From contig NZ_CP109427.1 in NCBI RefSeq assembly GCF_036250695.1, positions 5,394,001 to 5,458,000 on the forward strand: a stretch of 64,000 bases of DNA, given 5' to 3'. Shown here piece after piece: positions 32,156-41,020 of this stretch. This DNA comes from Streptomyces sp. NBC_01497. GTDB taxonomy: Bacteria; Actinomycetota; Actinomycetes; Streptomycetales; Streptomycetaceae. Within the stretch, counting starts at the first letter, position 1, and each line of letters starts with the position of its first letter. The notes beneath the pieces were generated by a model, which saw only the letters and a list, made by a program, of their open reading frames with translations, did no database searches and was not told the origin of the DNA. Position numbers and translations under genes: made by a program.

Positions 32156-33100
32156 GTGATCATCTTCGCTGTGCGGTTCGAGCGGTTCGGTTCGCCCGAG
32201 GTCCTGGCTCTCGGCACGGCGCCCGAGCCGCACCCCGGCCCTCGCCAGGTCCGCATCGCCGTCAGGGCGGCGGGCGTCTCACCCGTCGATCTCGGGCTGC
32301 GCGCAGGCTCGTCCCCCGCGAGCAGGAGCCTTTCGCTGCCGCACATTCCCGGCGTCGACGCCGCCGGTGTGATCGACGAGATCGGCGACGAGGTGACGGG
32401 CCACGCCGTCGGCGACGAGGTCTTCGGGGCGGTCGACGTGGCACGGCTGGGCGGTGCGAGCGCGCAGTACGCGGTCCTGGACTTCCTGGCGCGCAAGCCG
32501 CACGGCATGACGTGGGCGGAGGCCGGTGCGGCGGGTACCGGCATCGAGACCGCGACCCGCGCCCTCGACCTGCTCGACATCCAGGACGGCATGACCCTGC
32601 TGGTCGACGGTGCGGCCGGCGGCGTCGGCAGCATGGTGGTGCAGCTCGCGGTGGCGCGCGGCGCCCGCGTGATCGGCACCGCGCGTCCCCAGAGCCATGG
32701 GTTCGTCAGGGAACTGGGAGGGGAGCCCGTGGACTACGGACCCGGTCTGCCCGCCCGGATCCGCGCCCTGACCGCCGCCCCGGTCGACCGGGCACTCGAT
32801 GTCGCGGGAGCCGGGTCGCTCAGTGAACTGACCGACCTGGCGGGCACGGCGCACCACGTCGTCACCCTGGCCGACTTCGGGGCGCCGGCTCACGGAGTCC
32901 GGCTTTCCCTGGGCCGTCTCGGCGGCCAGGCCGACGGCGTCCACGGACTCGCCCCGGCCGCGGCACTCGCCGACCGTGGCCGCTTCCGCGTGCCGGTCCG
33001 GGACGTCTATCCGGCCCATCAGGCCGCGCGGGCGCACGAGGCAGCCGCACAGCCGCCCCGGCGGGGAAAGATCGTGGTCGACCTCACCCGTATCCGTTAG
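32156..33100 (+). CDS. Quinone-oxidoreductase-like (MDR) NADP-dependent enzyme
   Basis: The product is about 314 residues; GTG 32156 or GTG 32171 could start it. The N-terminal GroES-like domain has RFERFGSPEVLALGTAPEPHPGPRQVRIAVRAAGVSPVD and the HIPGVDAAGVIDEIGDEV block. The Rossmann part has LLVDGAAGGVGSMVVQLAVARGARVIGT, an NADPH-binding motif. Zinc-site cysteines are absent, which places it with zeta-crystallin-like quinone reductases of the MDR superfamily. It likely reduces quinones or enones. The divergent TetR gene is its probable repressor, and that gene appears broken, so expression may be constitutive. Confidence 0.83.
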   Translation: MIIFAVRFERFGSPEVLALGTAPEPHPGPRQVRIAVRAAGVSPVDLGLRAGSSPASRSLSLPHIPGVDAAGVIDEIGDEVTGHAVGDEVFGAVDVARLGGASAQYAVLDFLARKPHGMTWAEAGAAGTGIETATRALDLLDIQDGMTLLVDGAAGGVGSMVVQLAVARGARVIGTARPQSHGFVRELGGEPVDYGPGLPARIRALTAAPVDRALDVAGAGSLSELTDLAGTAHHVVTLADFGAPAHGVRLSLGRLGGQADGVHGLAPAAALADRGRFRVPVRDVYPAHQAARAHEAAAQPPRRGKIVVDLTRIR

Positions 33101-33207
33101 GGCGCTCACGGGCGCCGGGTCCGCGCGCCGGGCCGTCCCTGCCGTGGTGGCACGGGCAGGGCACGGGCTCGGGCATGAGCGTGAGCGGGGGCGAGGGTGC
33201 GGGCGCT

Positions 33208-33289
33208 GGCGGGGGTGCGAGCGCGAACCGGGTGCGGGCGGGGGTGCGAGCGCGGGCCCGGACCAGGTGCGGGCGGGGGCGCGAGCGCG
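33208..33289. repeat. Three imperfect copies of an 18-base G-rich repeat
   Basis: GGCGGGGGTGCGAGCGCG occurs at 33208 and 33237, and with one change at 33272, in the gap before the luciferase-like gene. The surrounding 33170-33310 is strongly G-rich on the plus strand and might form G-quadruplexes. Confidence 0.75.
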
Positions 33290-33382
33290 GGCAACGCGCG
33301 GGCCCGGCGCCGGCCGGGAATAAAGCGGAGACGACCTCCGCTGCCTCTGGTGACCTGGAAGCTCACTTTGGAGGACCCGAAC

Positions 33383-34477
33383 GTGACGGACGACGCCACC
33401 CACGCCGACGCGATCCGAGGCACGGCACAGGGCACCGCGCCGGTGCCGCTGTCCGTGCTCGACCTGGTCACGGTCGGTGCCGGCACGACCGCGACGGACG
33501 CGCTGCACAACAGCGTCACGCTGTCGAAGCTCGCCGAGCGGCGCGGTTACCTGCGGCACTGGATCGCCGAGCACCACTCGATGCCCGGCATCGCGTCCTC
33601 CTCACCCGCGGTGATCCTGGCCCACCTGGCCGCGCACACCGAGCGCATCCGGCTCGGCTCCGGCGGTGTGATGCTGCCCAACCACGCGCCGCTCGTCATC
33701 GCGGAGCAGTTCGGCACGCTGGAGGCGCTCGCCCCCGGCCGCGTGGACCTCGGCCTCGGCCGTGCCCCCGGCACGGACGGCGCCACCGCCGCCGCGCTGC
33801 GCCGCTCCGAGCGGCTCAACGAGGGCGCGGACGACTTCCCGCAGCAACTGGTCGAGCTGACCCGCTTCCTCGACGACGACTTCCCCGACGGGCACCCGTA
33901 CGCGCGCATCCACTCGGTGCCGGGGCCGGTCCAGGGGGCCCCGGGCCGCCCGCCGATCTGGCTGCTCGGTTCGTCCGGCTTCAGCGCGCAGCTCGCGGGC
34001 ATGCTCGGTCTGCCGTTCGCCTTCGCGCACCACTTCTCCGCGCAGAACACCGTCCCCGCGCTCGACCTCTACCGCAGCTCGTTCCGGCCCTCCGAAGTGC
34101 TCTCGGAGCCGTACGCGCTGATCGGTGTGGCCGCGCTGGCCACCGAGGACGAGGCGGAGGCGCGCCGTCAGGTGATGACCGGCGCGCTGTCGATGGTGCG
34201 GCTGCGCACGGGTCGCCCCGGCCTCGTGCCGACGCCGGAGGAGACGGAGGCGTACACGTTCAGCGAGATGGAGCGCGACTTCGTGGAGGGCTGGGTGGGC
34301 AACGTGGTCCACGGCACGCCCGACGCCGTGCGCGACGGCCTCAACGAGCTCCAGAAGCGCACCGGCGCCGACGAGTTGATGATCACCGCCAACGCGCACA
34401 CCGCGTCCGTGCGCATCAGGAGCTACGACCTGATCGCCGACGCCTACGGGCTGCCCGGCGGCTCCTCGCAGGGCTGA
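33383..34477 (+). CDS. LLM-class flavin-dependent oxidoreductase (luciferase-like)
   Basis: The GTG at 33383, eight bases after GGAGG, gives 364 residues. The TIM-barrel of the luciferase family is complete: [78 protein letters not shown] and [14 protein letters not shown]. The AEHH motif and the LPNHAP segment are typical of the group-1 LLM proteins named MsnO8-like. It would use FMNH2 with oxygen to oxidise an unknown small molecule. No partner reductase is adjacent. It stands alone between the MDR enzyme and the MerR/old-yellow-enzyme pair. Confidence 0.87.
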   Translation: MTDDATHADAIRGTAQGTAPVPLSVLDLVTVGAGTTATDALHNSVTLSKLAERRGYLRHWIAEHHSMPGIASSSPAVILAHLAAHTERIRLGSGGVMLPNHAPLVIAEQFGTLEALAPGRVDLGLGRAPGTDGATAAALRRSERLNEGADDFPQQLVELTRFLDDDFPDGHPYARIHSVPGPVQGAPGRPPIWLLGSSGFSAQLAGMLGLPFAFAHHFSAQNTVPALDLYRSSFRPSEVLSEPYALIGVAALATEDEAEARRQVMTGALSMVRLRTGRPGLVPTPEETEAYTFSEMERDFVEGWVGNVVHGTPDAVRDGLNELQKRTGADELMITANAHTASVRIRSYDLIADAYGLPGGSSQG

Positions 34478-34679
34478 GGCGCCTCGGCGTCGCCGGGGGC
34501 CGTTCTCGCGTCCCCGCCCCGGCCGTCGGCCCTTTGGGCGGTGGGCCGATGGGCCGTACACACCGGCCGCGTTCTCCGGCCCGCGGGGCGGTCCCCGCGG
34601 GCGGAGAGCTCCCGTCGGGGGCGGTCCCCGTCGGACGCAGTCATCCGGCGGGGCCGTGACCGCCGCGGGATCTCCGCGT

Positions 34680-35075
34680 TCAGGCGGCCGTCCGCGGCCG
34701 GTGGAGCTCCCGGTGCGCCCGGGCCACCCGCATCAGTTCCTTGAGCGCCTCCTGAGTGCGCGTCAGGTCGCGGATGTGCTCGGCGAGCCGTTCGTGTTCC
34801 TGCGCCATGCGCTCCAGGGCCGCGTCGGAGTTCTGCTCGCTGGGGGCGTCGACGCACGGCAGGAGATCGGCGATGGTCTGGCTGGACAGGCCCCCGGCGT
34901 ACAGCCGTTGGATGAACCGGACCCGCTCGACCTCCGCGTCGGTGTAGTGGCGCTGCCCGCCGGCGCTGCGGGTGCTGGTGAGCAGCCCCTGCTCCTCGTA
35001 GTAGCGCAGGGACCTGACGCTGACCCCGGTCCGTGACGCGAGTCCCCCGATGCGCATACCGCCCTCGGTCCGCAT
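34680..35075 (-). CDS. MerR-family regulator
   Basis: The ATG at 35075 follows AGGAGGACGGC, so I keep it rather than ATG 35057. The 131-residue protein has the MerR N-terminal winged helix (MRIGGLASRTGVSVRSLRYYEEQGLLTSTRSAGGQRHY) and a long dimerisation helix (about 75-115). The C-terminus is short with a single Cys (LLPCVDAPS), so it is not a typical metal sensor with a Cys loop. It is divergent from an old yellow enzyme, and the shared gap has a promoter of MerR type. It probably activates that gene in response to an electrophile or oxidant. Confidence 0.87.
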   Translation of the reverse strand: MRTEGGMRIGGLASRTGVSVRSLRYYEEQGLLTSTRSAGGQRHYTDAEVERVRFIQRLYAGGLSSQTIADLLPCVDAPSEQNSDAALERMAQEHERLAEHIRDLTRTQEALKELMRVARAHRELHRPRTAA

Positions 35076-35109
35076 GCCGTCCTCCTCGTTGTGAACTGCG
35101 CCACAGCGC

Positions 35110-35141
35110 TTGCCTCTGACATCCGTGTCAGGTTTTAGCGT
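35110..35141 (+). promoter_or_regulatory. MerR-type promoter of the old yellow enzyme gene
   Basis: A -35 box TTGCCT (35110-35115) and a -10 box TAGCGT (35136-35141) are 20 bp apart, longer than normal, as in MerR-controlled promoters. The spacer contains the perfect palindrome CTGACA-TCCG-TGTCAG (35116-35131). Confidence 0.7.
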
Positions 35142-35190
35142 AGTCGACGTACCCGGGATCCGGGTACGCCGGACGTGAAGGAGCCTGGAC

Positions 35191-36264
35191 GTGACGACCC
35201 TTTTCAGCAGCCACCGGATCGGTCAACTGGCCCTGCCCAACCGGGTGGTGATGGCGCCCATGACCCGGGTCAGGGCCGCCGCCGGCGGGCTGGCGACGCA
35301 GTCCATGGCGACGTACTACGCCCAACGGGCCACGGCCGGACTCATCGTGAGCGAGGGTGTGCAGCCGAGTGTGATCGGGCAGTCGAACCCGGGTACTCCG
35401 GGACTGCACACCGACGAGCAGGTGGCCGCGTGGCGGCCCGTCACCGACGCCGTGCACGCCAACGGCGGGCGGATCTTCGCCCAACTCATGCACGGGGGGA
35501 GGGTTTCGCACTCCAGCACCATCGGGACGCAGCCCGTCGGCCCCTCGGCCGTCCCCGCCACGGGCGAGGTGTTCACACCGGACGGTCCCCGGCCCGCGCC
35601 CGTGCCGCGCGCCCTGGAGACCGCCGAGGTGGCCGGGCACGCCGAGTCGTACGCCGGTGCCGCCCGCCGTGCCATCGAAGCGGGTTTCGACGGTGTCGAA
35701 CTACATGGTGCCAACGGCTACTTGATCTCGCAGTTCCTCTCGTCCAACGCCAACCTGCGGACCGACCGATACGGCGGCTCGGTGGTCAACCGGACGCGGT
35801 TCGCGGTGGAGGCGGTTGCCGCGACCGTCGCGGCCGTCGGCGCGGAGCGCACCGGCATCCGGCTCTCTCCCGGCGGCGGGTTCTGGGGAGTCGAGGAGAG
35901 CGACGCACGCGAGGTGAACACCGCGCTGCTGAGCGAACTGGCGCGCCTGGAGGTGGCCTACGTCCATCTGGAGGCCACCGCCGACGAAGAGGTCCTGCTC
36001 GGCCTGCGGCGCGCCTGGCCGGGCACCCTCGTGATCAACCCGGTGTTCCCGATGGGGCCGAAGCAGACGGACCGGGCCGACGCCGACCGCTGGCTCGGGC
36101 TGGGGGCCGACCTCATCAGCTTCGGACGCGCCTTCATCGCCAACCCGGACCTGGTCGAACGGCTGCGCACGGGACTCCCGATCGCGCCGGTCGACGAGGC
36201 GACGTACTACCAGGGCGGTGACACGGGCTACCTCACCTACGGGGCGTACCAGCACGTGGCCTGA
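35191..36264 (+). CDS. Old yellow enzyme family alkene reductase (NemA-like)
   Basis: The GTG at 35191 gives 357 residues. The FMN barrel is complete: LPNRVVMAPMTRVRAA, RIFAQLMHGGRVSH, and the catalytic pair in GFDGVELHGANGYLISQFLSS. The middle has TDRYGGSVVNRTRFAVEAV and the end has DLISFGRAFIANPDLVERL. It reduces activated C=C bonds or nitro groups with NAD(P)H, acting in detoxification. The divergent MerR gene and the long-spacer promoter suggest induction by its substrates. It is monocistronic; the next gene is on the other strand. Confidence 0.9.
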   Translation: MTTLFSSHRIGQLALPNRVVMAPMTRVRAAAGGLATQSMATYYAQRATAGLIVSEGVQPSVIGQSNPGTPGLHTDEQVAAWRPVTDAVHANGGRIFAQLMHGGRVSHSSTIGTQPVGPSAVPATGEVFTPDGPRPAPVPRALETAEVAGHAESYAGAARRAIEAGFDGVELHGANGYLISQFLSSNANLRTDRYGGSVVNRTRFAVEAVAATVAAVGAERTGIRLSPGGGFWGVEESDAREVNTALLSELARLEVAYVHLEATADEEVLLGLRRAWPGTLVINPVFPMGPKQTDRADADRWLGLGADLISFGRAFIANPDLVERLRTGLPIAPVDEATYYQGGDTGYLTYGAYQHVA

Positions 36265-36402
36265 CGTACCGTCACCAGTCGTCGGCCTGACGGGTGGACC
36301 GGCCGGCGCTCCCCGCGCCGACCGGTCACGCGGCCGGCACCGGAAGCCTGGGCGCGCGGCCGGCGGGGGAGGCCGGTTGTGCGCCGGGCACGGGAAGCCT
36401 GC

Positions 36403-38739
36403 TCACGTGCCAGGTGTCCCCGCGTTCGTAGCGCTGACCGCCTCGGTGGTGGGGAGCGCGGGAGCGCCGGCCGGGGCTCCCGTCCCGGCGACGGCGACGG
36501 CGCCCGAGTCGGCGCCCGCGCCCGAGTCGGCGCCCGCGCCCGAGTCGGTGCCCTGGCCGAGGCGCGGGCCCGTACCCGCCCCGCCGGCCCCGGTGGAGCG
36601 CCGGGCCAGCAGTTCCGAGATGCGCTCCGGCACCACCGGGCGCGAATACAGCCAGCCCTGCCCGGTGTCGCAGCCGATCTGCTGGAGCCGCTCGGCCTGT
36701 ACGGACGTCTCGACGCACTCCGCCGTCACCGTCAGCCCCAGCCGGTGCGCGAGCTGCACCAGGGCCTCGACGATCATCTCGTCCGCCGGGTTCTGGTGCG
36801 CGCCGCCCTCGTCGTAGCGGAAGCCCCGTACGAACGAGCCGTCCAGCTTCAGCACGGACACCGGCAGCCGGCTCAGGTACGCGAGGTTCGAGTAGCCCGT
36901 GCCGAAGTCGTCGATGGCGATGCCGACGCCCATCTCGCTGAGCGACTGCAGCGCTTGCAGCGGCCGGCCCGCCGACCCCATCACCGCCGACTCGGTCAGC
37001 TCCAGCTGGAGCAGCTCCGGCCGCAGCCCCGTCTCGGCGAGCACGTCCGCGACCTCGGCCACCAGGTCGGAGTCCCACACCTGCCGTACGGCCACGTTTA
37101 CACTGACGAACAGCGGCGCCGCGTCCGGGTGCGCGAGCTGCCACCGCCGGGCCTGGCGGCACGCCGTACGCAGCACCCAGCTGCCGAGCTGGACGATCGA
37201 ACCGTCCTCCTCGGCCAGCCCGATGAACCGATTCGGCGTCAGTGTGCCGAACTGCGGGTGCTGCCAGCGCACCAGCGCCTCCACGCCCTTGACCGAACTG
37301 TCCGCCATGCACACCAGCGGCTGGTACTCCAGCTGGAACTCGCCCCGTTCGACGGCGGGCCGCAGCGAGGACGACAGGGCCTGGCGGGTCATGCGGTGCG
37401 CGTTGCGCTCCGGGTCGAACAGCGTCCAGCGCGCCTTGCCGTCGGCCTTCGCCCAGTACAGCGTGGTGTCCGCGGCCTGCATCAGCCCCGTCGGGGTGGT
37501 GGACTCACAGCCGCGTTCCACGACCCCGATCGACGCGGACAGGGCGAGCCGCTGCCCCGCGAGGTCGAACGGGAGCTGCAGCGAGTCCAGCACGGACCGG
37601 GCCAGGGCGGTGAGTTGCTCGGTGCCCGTCGAGTCCTCGACGAGCACCGCGAACTCGTCGCCGCCCAGCCGCGCCACGAGGTGGCCGCCCCCGGTGCGGT
37701 CGGCGTGCTCCGCGCAGTCCACGAGGCGCTGCGCGACGGCGGCGAGCAGCCGGTCGCCGGTGCGGTGGCCGAGGGTGTCGTTGACGGCCTTGAAACCGTC
37801 CAGGTCGAGGTAGAGGAGCCCGATGCGGCCCGTGCCGCGCTCGCCCGGGTCGTCGTCGGCGCGGCTCTCGCGGGCCTGACGACCGTCGGCGGGGGCGGAG
37901 ACGGAGGCGGAGGAGACAGCTGAGGATGAGGAGACAGCTGAGGCGGAGACGGAGGTGGATTCTTCGGGGGCGGAGGCGGAGGTGGGGGCGGAGGTCACCG
38001 GGGTGGCCCCGGCTGCCTGAGCGACCCGCTCGGTGGGACGGGCCCCTCCGTCGCGCCCTGCTCCATCCTCGGGGACGCCCTCCGGCACGGCGCTCGGAGA
38101 GCTCTGGGCGCTCAGGGCCCTCGCGGCGACCTCCTGCTCCGGCGCGATGGCGGTCCGTCGTCCGGGGGCCGAGCACTCCAGGGCGGCCGTCAGCCGCTCG
38201 AAGAACAACGCCCTGTTGGGCAGCCGCGTCACCGGATCGTGCATCTGGAGATGGCGCAGCCGCGCCTGGAGTTCGCGCCGGTCGCTGATGTCCGTGACCG
38301 AGAGCAGCGCGCCGCCGTCCGTGTCGGGTACGGGGGCCACCGTGACCTCCGCCCACACCGCGCGCCCGCCCGGGTGCTTGATGCGCCGGGTGCACCGCAG
38401 GCTGCGCCGGGCGCCGCGCAGCACCTCCCGGTACGCGTGCCAGGTGCGGGCGTCGGACGCGAGGTCGACCAGGTCCGCGGCGGCCTGCCCGGGCAGGCCG
38501 GGCCCGGTGGCGCCGAGCAGGTCGGCGAGGGCGTCGTTGGCGCTGAGGACCGTGCCTTCCCGGTCGAGGACCGCCATGGCCAGTTGCGCGGCGTTGAAGG
38601 CGGCCCGGTAGTCGCTCGGCCGCGGCGTTCGGCGGACCCCGCCGATCGGGTGACGGTCCGTGACCTTGTGGTCCGCCGGTCGCGCGGCGCCGTGCGCTGC
38701 GACTGCCGTCGATCGCGGTTCTTCGGAGGTTGCGCTCAC
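36403..38739 (-). CDS. PAS-GGDEF-EAL protein (c-di-GMP turnover)
   Basis: Taking GTG 38739 (GAGGGAG upstream), the protein has 778 residues. A PAS domain (about 45-160) precedes a GGDEF domain with LRHLQMHDPVTRLPNRALFFERL, then a 100-residue Ser/Ala-rich insert, and then LLYLDLDGFKAVNDTLGH and the intact active site RLGGDEFAVL. The EAL domain has KGVEALVRW, LELTESAVMG, AIDDFGTGYSNLAYL and AECVET, so it also looks catalytically intact. It can both make and degrade cyclic di-GMP, which in Streptomyces controls entry into sporulation. No TM segments are seen. The insert inside GGDEF is unusual. The last 60 residues are Gly/Ala-rich. Confidence 0.9.
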   Translation of the reverse strand: MSATSEEPRSTAVAAHGAARPADHKVTDRHPIGGVRRTPRPSDYRAAFNAAQLAMAVLDREGTVLSANDALADLLGATGPGLPGQAAADLVDLASDARTWHAYREVLRGARRSLRCTRRIKHPGGRAVWAEVTVAPVPDTDGGALLSVTDISDRRELQARLRHLQMHDPVTRLPNRALFFERLTAALECSAPGRRTAIAPEQEVAARALSAQSSPSAVPEGVPEDGAGRDGGARPTERVAQAAGATPVTSAPTSASAPEESTSVSASAVSSSSAVSSASVSAPADGRQARESRADDDPGERGTGRIGLLYLDLDGFKAVNDTLGHRTGDRLLAAVAQRLVDCAEHADRTGGGHLVARLGGDEFAVLVEDSTGTEQLTALARSVLDSLQLPFDLAGQRLALSASIGVVERGCESTTPTGLMQAADTTLYWAKADGKARWTLFDPERNAHRMTRQALSSSLRPAVERGEFQLEYQPLVCMADSSVKGVEALVRWQHPQFGTLTPNRFIGLAEEDGSIVQLGSWVLRTACRQARRWQLAHPDAAPLFVSVNVAVRQVWDSDLVAEVADVLAETGLRPELLQLELTESAVMGSAGRPLQALQSLSEMGVGIAIDDFGTGYSNLAYLSRLPVSVLKLDGSFVRGFRYDEGGAHQNPADEMIVEALVQLAHRLGLTVTAECVETSVQAERLQQIGCDTGQGWLYSRPVVPERISELLARRSTGAGGAGTGPRLGQGTDSGAGADSGAGADSGAVAVAGTGAPAGAPALPTTEAVSATNAGTPGT

Positions 38740-39370
38740 GGCTCGCTCCCTCGGTGCAGTCGTGTCGTACAAGGGCGGTCAGGGTCGGTCGAGCCGGGAA
38801 AGTGAGCCGATCATAGAGCCAGGCCGGGGGGCCGTTCCAGCTACGGGCGGACGGGCGGGACGACACGGGGAGGCCAAACGGGGGTCCACGCCCCGGAGGT
38901 TGACCGTTTCTGCTTATCTCCGACGCAGGTCGCGCGTGTCCTGACGGTTTGTGACGTTCCGTGATCGAGTGCGCCCACCGGGAGGAGGGGCGCCGCGGTC
39001 CGGCCGCCGTGGTGCGCGCCGTCGTCGTACGTGCGTCGCACGCGCCGTCGCGCCCCAAGCGTCCCTCCGTGCGTCGCACGCGCCGGGCCCGTGACCGGCA
39101 CGCCCATCCCCGCCCCGCCCCGCCCGTCCTGTCCGCTGCGTTCTTCCCGTGCCGGTTCCTTGTGCCGGATCCTTCGCCGCTGCCGCTGCCGCTGCCGTTG
39201 CCGTTGCCGTTGCCGCTGCCGCTGCCGCCACCGTCGTCGCGACCGTCGGCGTTGTCGTCGTCGTACGCGTGGCTGTACGGCTCACCCGGCTGGTTCCTCT
39301 GAGCGGGCATTTCATAACAAAACATCACAAAGTGGGTGACGTCACACGAATTCCGCGGCCGGAGGTCTTT
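38740..39370. other. Divergent intergenic region with two repeat types
   Basis: No gene is supported. The palindrome-containing 16-mer GTGCGTCGCACGCGCC occurs at 39031-39046 and 39069-39084. A hexanucleotide array lies at 39181-39228. The A/T-rich stretch 39305-39340 (around CATTTCATAACAAAACATC) is the probable promoter of the protease gene, and 38880-38960 that of the GGDEF-EAL gene. Confidence 0.6.
39181..39228. repeat. (TGCCGY)x8 hexanucleotide array
   Basis: Eight tandem hexamers read TGCCGC, TGCCGC, TGCCGT, TGCCGT, TGCCGT, TGCCGC, TGCCGC, TGCCGC. The array lies about 140 bases upstream of the protease start, likely just upstream of its promoter. Confidence 0.9.
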
Positions 39371-40630
39371 GTGGAGCGTCACCAGGGATCGGCACCCGCG
39401 GGGCCCGACCGGCCGCGTCTGCGCCGCGCGGCGGCGGCCCTCACGTCGCTGGTGGCACTCACCGCCACCTCGCTGGTCACCGCGCCGACGATCGCGGCCT
39501 CCGCCTCGCCCGCCGCGTGTGCCCTGCCGCGCACTGCCGCGCACCACAGCCTCGGGCTCGACTCCTGGAACAGTGCCTACGCGCGCCCCGACCACACGGT
39601 CGACTCGGTGATGATCTTCCTGTCGTTCCCCGACGCCGCGCCGAGGACCACCCCGCGCGAGCTGGCGGCCGACCACTTCCCGGCCACCAGCCGGTTCTGG
39701 AACCGGTCCTCGTACGGCAAGTTCGTGCTGCGGAACCATCCCCTGGCGCACTGGCTCCGGATGCCGCACCCGTCCACCGCGTACCGGATAACACGGGACT
39801 GGGCCCCGAAGCGGCGCGACATGTACCTGCGCGACGCGCTACGCGTGGCCGACCCGGTGGTGGATTTCGCGAAGTACCAGGTCGTCTACCTCGTCGCCGA
39901 CCCGGACGCCCCGGGCGTCGACGCGGACGCGACGAAAGTGGTCAACTTCAGCCGTCCGATGCGCGCGGACGGTACGGACATCGGTCGCATCGTGACCGTG
40001 TTCGAACACCACCCGCCGGACCGGAACGTCCTGGCGCACGAGACGGGCCACGTGTTCGATCTGCCCGACCTCTACCACCGGCCCACCGACGGCAAGGGCG
40101 ACTGGGACACCTACGTGGGCGACTGGGACGTCATGGGCAGCCAGTTCGGCCTCGCGCCCGACCTGTTCGGCTGGCTCAAGTGGAAGCTGGGCTGGCTGGA
40201 CGACCGCCAGGTCCGGTGCGTGCAGAGCGCCGGTGCCACCATGCTCACCCTGGAGCCGATCTCGGCGCCGCGGTCCGTGGGCGGACAGGCAGGCACCCGG
40301 CTCGTGGTGATCAGGACCGGCGAGGAATCGGCGATCGCCGTGGAGGCGCGCGCCGCCGTCGGCAACGACGCGACCACGTGCACCGAGGGCATCCTGATCT
40401 ACCGCGTCCGCGGCGGGACGGAGTCGGGCGGCGGTCCGATCGAGGTGTACGACACCCATCCGCACACCTCGGCGTGTGCGGGCAACTCGGTCTACCCGCC
40501 CCTCGCGGACGCGCCGCTCGGCGTCGGCGAGACGTACACCGTGCCGGGGGAGCGGATCTCGGTGGAGGCCGCCGATCGCACGCCGACGGGTGCGTGGACG
40601 GTGAAGATCACCACGGGGGACCACGCGTGA
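39371..40630 (+). CDS. Secreted M6-like metalloprotease
   Basis: The GTG at 39371 follows GGAGG by five bases and gives 419 residues. A basic start and hydrophobic core (RLRRAAAALTSLVALTATSLVTAPTIAASA) form a signal peptide of about 45 residues. The zinc site is HETGH: H223, E224 and H227 in NVLAHETGHVFDLPDLYH, with the third ligand probably in the DLPDLYH or later GDWDVMGS segment. The M6 family includes immune inhibitor A. The C-terminal 140 residues are beta-rich with several cysteines. It is probably a secreted protease used in degrading proteins during growth or development; substrate unknown. Confidence 0.83.
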   Translation: MERHQGSAPAGPDRPRLRRAAAALTSLVALTATSLVTAPTIAASASPAACALPRTAAHHSLGLDSWNSAYARPDHTVDSVMIFLSFPDAAPRTTPRELAADHFPATSRFWNRSSYGKFVLRNHPLAHWLRMPHPSTAYRITRDWAPKRRDMYLRDALRVADPVVDFAKYQVVYLVADPDAPGVDADATKVVNFSRPMRADGTDIGRIVTVFEHHPPDRNVLAHETGHVFDLPDLYHRPTDGKGDWDTYVGDWDVMGSQFGLAPDLFGWLKWKLGWLDDRQVRCVQSAGATMLTLEPISAPRSVGGQAGTRLVVIRTGEESAIAVEARAAVGNDATTCTEGILIYRVRGGTESGGGPIEVYDTHPHTSACAGNSVYPPLADAPLGVGETYTVPGERISVEAADRTPTGAWTVKITTGDHA

Positions 40631-40887
40631 CGTGAGGGTGGCGGTGTCCCGTCCCGGGCCGCCTGGTGCCGGGCTCCGGACGCCGGCCGCGCCGCCGTGC
40701 GGCGATGCTCACGTCCCGCGGTCGCCCCGACGGTGCCGCCGTCGGGACGAGCACCTCGGGCCATTCCCCGGGTCGCCCGGGACGTCTCCGGACCCCCGAC
40801 TCCGTACCGGCGACTCCGGGCCCCCGGATCGTCCCGGATCGCCGTGGACCCCTTCGGATCGCTCCGGACGATCGCTGCGGACACGCA
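40631..40887. other. Intergenic, no feature seen
   Basis: This stretch between the protease stop and the tRNA terminator has no supported gene and no clear promoter. Confidence 0.5.
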
Positions 40888-40919
40888 AGAAGGCCCCCAC
40901 CTGACGATGAGGGCCTTCT
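40888..40919. terminator. Terminator after tRNA-Lys, 9-bp perfect stem
   Basis: AGAAGGCCC (40888-40896) pairs with GGGCCTTCT (40911-40919). It lies 9 bases past the 3' end of the minus-strand tRNA, the same distance as the terminator of the first tRNA-Lys. Confidence 0.85.
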
Positions 40920-40928
40920 CGCTGTCTG

Positions 40929-41002
40929 TGCGCCGCCAGGGACTCGAACCCCGGACCCGCTGATTAAGAGTCAGCTGCTCTAACCAACTGAGCTAGCGGC
41001 GC
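40929..41002 (-). tRNA. tRNA-Lys (CTT), second copy
   Basis: The 74 bases are identical to the gene at 26369-26442, with anticodon CTT and no encoded CCA. The 5' flank also shares the TGCTGACGT block with the first copy. A -10-like TAATGT lies just upstream on the minus strand. The CDS at 41021-41692 ends 19 bases upstream of it. Confidence 0.97.
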
Positions 41003-41020
41003 GTGCTGACGTCGTAGACA

